Source: Aliarcobacter butzleri
GTDB lineage: Bacteria; Campylobacterota; Campylobacteria; Campylobacterales; Arcobacteraceae
Direction of reading: 5' to 3'
DNA length: 12,149 nucleotides
Assembly: GCA_012522985.1 (NCBI GenBank)
Contig: JAAYJJ010000205.1
Location: 1-12,149 of the forward strand
The notes under the pieces were generated by a model. It saw only the letters and a program-made list of their open reading frames with translations, was not told where the DNA came from and searched no databases. Made by a program: the position numbers and the translations under genes. How positions within the stretch are numbered: position 1 is the stretch's first letter; every line of letters begins with the position of its first letter. Of the stretch, positions 12,090-12,149 are shown in pieces.

Positions 12090-12149
12090 TGGAGCTGGTG
12101 AAGGGACTTGAACCCCCGACCTGCTGATTACAAATCAGCTGCTCTACCA
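12090..12149 (-). tRNA. tRNA-Thr (anticodon UGU), 5' end outside the window
   Basis: The 3' 60 nt of a tRNA with encoded CCA. The anticodon loop TTTGTAA lies between GCTGA and TCAGC, the T-arm GGGGG-TTCAAGT-CCCTT is complete, and the 3' acceptor strand CACCAGC-TCCA is present. About 16 bases of the 5' end are cut off by the window. It reads ACA and ACG threonine codons and matches thrU in the E. coli cluster order. Confidence 0.95.

Overview
The window is the core transcription/translation locus of an AT-rich bacterium, with every recognisable gene on the minus strand. In transcription order (from high to low coordinates) it runs tRNA-Thr(UGU, cut by the window end) - tRNA-Tyr(GUA) - tRNA-Gly(UCC) - tRNA-Thr(GGU) - tuf - rpmG - tRNA-Trp(CCA) - secE - nusG - rplK - rplA - rplJ - rplL - rpoB - rpoC (cut by the window start). 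The protein sequences (RpoB of 1381 residues, the L7/L12 and EF-Tu wording, short SecE and NusG) and the strong A+T bias point to Campylobacterota (Epsilonproteobacteria). An Arcobacter-like genus is my best guess from memory of family sequences; the sequence itself does not prove it. Unlike Helicobacter and Wolinella, where rpoB and rpoC are fused, the two genes here are separate and overlap by 8 nt.

Layout. 12149-11649 holds four tRNA genes in the same order and with the same anticodons as the E. coli thrU-tyrU-glyT-thrT cluster, which also leads into a tuf gene. 11648-11487 is a 162-nt tuf leader with three stem-loops. 11486-10094 carries EF-Tu and ribosomal protein L33. 10081-9975 has a strong hairpin followed after 9 nt by tRNA-Trp. 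9936-9222 encodes SecE and NusG, nearly abutting. 9221-6905 is the ribosomal stalk operon L11-L1-L10-L7/L12, with structured RNA in each of the first three gaps; the gap before rplJ looks like an L10 leader. 6904-6739 is a 166-nt gap made almost entirely of hairpins, terminator-like in the direction of transcription. 6738-1 is rpoB and the first 866 codons of rpoC.

How the genes work together. The tRNAs and EF-Tu deliver aminoacyl-tRNA. L11, L10, L7/L12 and L1 build the ribosomal stalks that EF-Tu contacts, NusG links RNA polymerase to other factors, SecE is part of the protein export channel, and RpoB/RpoC form the polymerase catalytic core. The gene content is ordinary housekeeping; I see no mobile element, CRISPR array, prophage or novel defence system. 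The points of interest are in the intergenic RNA: an L10-leader-like hairpin whose six-base loop is complementary to the rplJ Shine-Dalgarno sequence, a 17-bp hairpin between nusG and rplK, tandem attenuator-like hairpins before rpoB, and a tuf leader with two competing pairings. The L33 protein has also lost most of its zinc ligands. No stretch longer than 300 bases lacks a gene.
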